Positions 62,262 through 64,000 of a stretch of DNA of 64,000 nt are shown here, piece after piece. The position numbers and the translations under genes were made by a program. The notes beneath the pieces were generated by a model. The model worked only from the letters and a program-made list of their open reading frames with translations, was not told the DNA's origin and did not search any database. Position 1 is the stretch's first letter. Every line of letters starts with the position of its first letter. The DNA lies in assembly GCA_019321725.1 (NCBI GenBank), contig CM033119.1, forward strand, positions 1,116,001-1,180,000, given 5' to 3'. Origin of the DNA: Paulownia fortunei (Eukaryota > Streptophyta > Magnoliopsida > Lamiales > Paulowniaceae).

Positions 62262-63100
62262 TATGACTGTAATGATAACAATTCTATTCGGCACTAATCA
62301 TCTAAGCAATCCTCCAATTCAAAATGTCAACAGGTAGCTCCTGTGAGTCAGTAATGCAAGTGGAAACTGAATACAACAAATCTGATTGTGGAAGTTCAAG
62401 TCTGGATTTCACTCGCTCCCAATGAAATTACCAGAGAGCAAGTTCTCACGACCACAACTGATAGTATGCGGCAAGCTCAAACTGCAAATCAAGAACTGAG
62501 GAGTACCAAGCAAAAATCACAACTTGAAGAACTCTCAGCTAAAGAGATAAAGCTACACTATATAGTCAATGCACAAACTTAAGAGTAAAGCTATATAAAC
62601 TTGAAACAAGAAAAAGAATGTCCCCAGGAAAAATTACAAAGATAAGAATTAAAGGTAAGTCAAACAAATGACACCAATCATTAGCATATTTACAACCAAA
62701 AAAAGAAGACCCAAACCCACAGGTACATTCTTGTAACATAATAAATGAAAAATCGAACTTCAATCGGGGATATAAGCCAATAAAGTTAAAAAAATCCAAT
62801 TTTTTCTTCATCCAATTAAACTTCAAAAACCCTATTGAACTAAAAAATGAAGAAAACAATTTTCCCACTTACCAACATGAATGCGTAACATACACTATAT
62901 TAGTGTATACATATAGAAGGTACTTTTCCAAGAGACAAAAAGAAGATAAAGATGATGACTTGGATCTAACAGAAGAAAGAAAGATTCTTGTCCGCGTCTC
63001 TCTACTCCACAAGGAATACAATACACACAAGTCAGAGAAAGAGAGAGGTTGTAATGATGATGACGGAAAAGAAAAGGGATCGTAGCATATTTCAATTGTG
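62262..63100 (-). promoter_or_regulatory. PSI-like gene leader with a leader intron
   Basis: A leader donor (ATGTTG|GTAAGTGG) ends an upstream exon at 62873. An acceptor (GACTCACAG) at 62341 resumes the leader 80 bases before the ATG. The upstream exon runs past about 63060 and is C/T-rich on the minus strand. No clear TATA element was seen. Confidence 0.55.
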
Positions 63101-64000
63101 TATCAATCTGTAGTATGAGTAGAAATGAGCAGATTGGGTTGGGGGCCTGCCTGGGGGGTACTCAGCCCATCAAGGGTCTCTGAAAGGTAATCAAGATTCA
63201 AGAAAGTACAAAGGGAGCAGTTTTTCTTGTCTCAACCTTCAAAGGGACTCTTCACTATTTCACTTAAAGAGTAGTATTAGTGGTGTAAGTAGTGATGCTG
63301 ATTGCTGCTGACTTTGTCTACTACAGACCAAATGACTCTAAACTCAAGATTCAAGAACTAGGTCAGGGAGTAGAGAAGCCACTCACCTTCCTCTCTCCCC
63401 CTCTTTTTCTGGTCAAAACCCCAACAAGTAAAAAAAACCTCTTGCATAGTAATTATGGTAACCTTTGAAGTCAAGATTGTACTGCTCAGTGATAACCATT
63501 TTCAGTTTTTACCACTGACTTTTGTTCTGATAAATCTTTTGGTCTGTTGTCAAATGTTGGAAAGTGAATCATAACATGAGAAATTATTGATAATAGTACA
63601 ATACATTCGCATTCATTGATTTTTATTACATTAAAGGTAGTTGGGTATTTTATAATTCTATAACAATCAATAGACTCGTTATTGTAGAATAAGTGCAGTT
63701 TATGATCGCTTTTTCTGTAATTTTCTTAACAACATTTTTAGAACGAAACTTATAAAAATCATTGATGAGATTTGGTCAAACACTAGTTTAATCCGATAGA
63801 AATGTTAGTTTAGTATGTGTACTACTGATTATGGATTAATTAATATTTATTATGTATGATGTATTTAATTATTTTATCAAAAAATATAGTATAAGCAATT
63901 GGCCTTCGGTTCTTGATGTTAAAAACTGATTTTAAAGGATAAAAGTCTTGTGGAATTTGATTTTTGAGTTGTTGCCCGGACTTCAATTAGGTTGATCATT
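63101..64000. other. Intergenic DNA at the right edge
   Basis: Probably contains the promoter of the PSI-like gene in its left part (CT-rich tract 63390-63408). The rest is AT-rich with no supported gene up to the window edge. Confidence 0.5.

Overview
This is a 64 kb stretch of nuclear chromosome from a flowering plant, almost certainly a eudicot. The evidence is split genes with GT-AG introns, AT-rich intergenic DNA, and plant-specific families (STOP1 zinc finger, GRAS, SUT1-type sucrose carrier, PSI-type DUF3475/DUF668 protein, FHA-PIN protein PS1). I cannot name the species. Nine genes look intact and could be rebuilt with continuous reading frames. One F-box gene is short. One sucrose-carrier copy is dead, and there is a decayed Ty3/Gypsy gag.

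Layout. 1-5.3 kb: STOP1-like regulator (+) with a spliced leader. 5.9-9.7 kb: PS1-like FHA/PIN meiosis gene (-), tail to tail with STOP1. 9.7-16.6 kb: a rearranged block holding a nearly closed 3.5 kb palindrome, an inverted copy of the PS1 promoter, and a retrotransposon gag cut exactly at that copy. 17.1-17.6 kb: truncated F-box gene (-). 19.2-21.5 kb: DPMS3 (+). 22.4-24.8 kb: HAL3/PPC decarboxylase (-). 25.2-27.2 kb: RPB10, a subunit shared by RNA polymerases I, II and III (+). 27.3-32.3 kb: AT-rich spacer. 32.4-33.8 kb: intronless GRAS gene (+). 34.3-41.6 kb: EMB8/ABHD-type alpha/beta hydrolase with 14 exons (-). 43.1-44.3 kb: SUT pseudogene (-), just downstream of the intact SUT gene (45.1-49.6 kb, -). 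49.7-54.6 kb: AT-rich spacer. 55.1-62.3 kb: PSI-like gene with 12 coding exons (-), with a leader reaching about 63 kb.

The genes are ordinary eukaryotic neighbours and do not form an operon. From memory, STOP1, PS1, an EMB8-like hydrolase and a PSI gene also lie close together on Arabidopsis chromosome 1 (At1g34320-34370). If so, this is a conserved block with other genes inserted.

The most unusual part is 9.7-16.4 kb. The palindrome folds back on a tiny symmetric core with almost no spacer, and its arms carry decayed copies of an unrecognised gene. A diverged copy of the PS1 promoter sits further out in mirror orientation, fused to the gag. This could be a single fold-back duplication that began beside PS1 and was later interrupted. 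If transcribed through, it would make a long hairpin RNA. I found no CRISPR array, tRNA, rRNA or organelle insertion.
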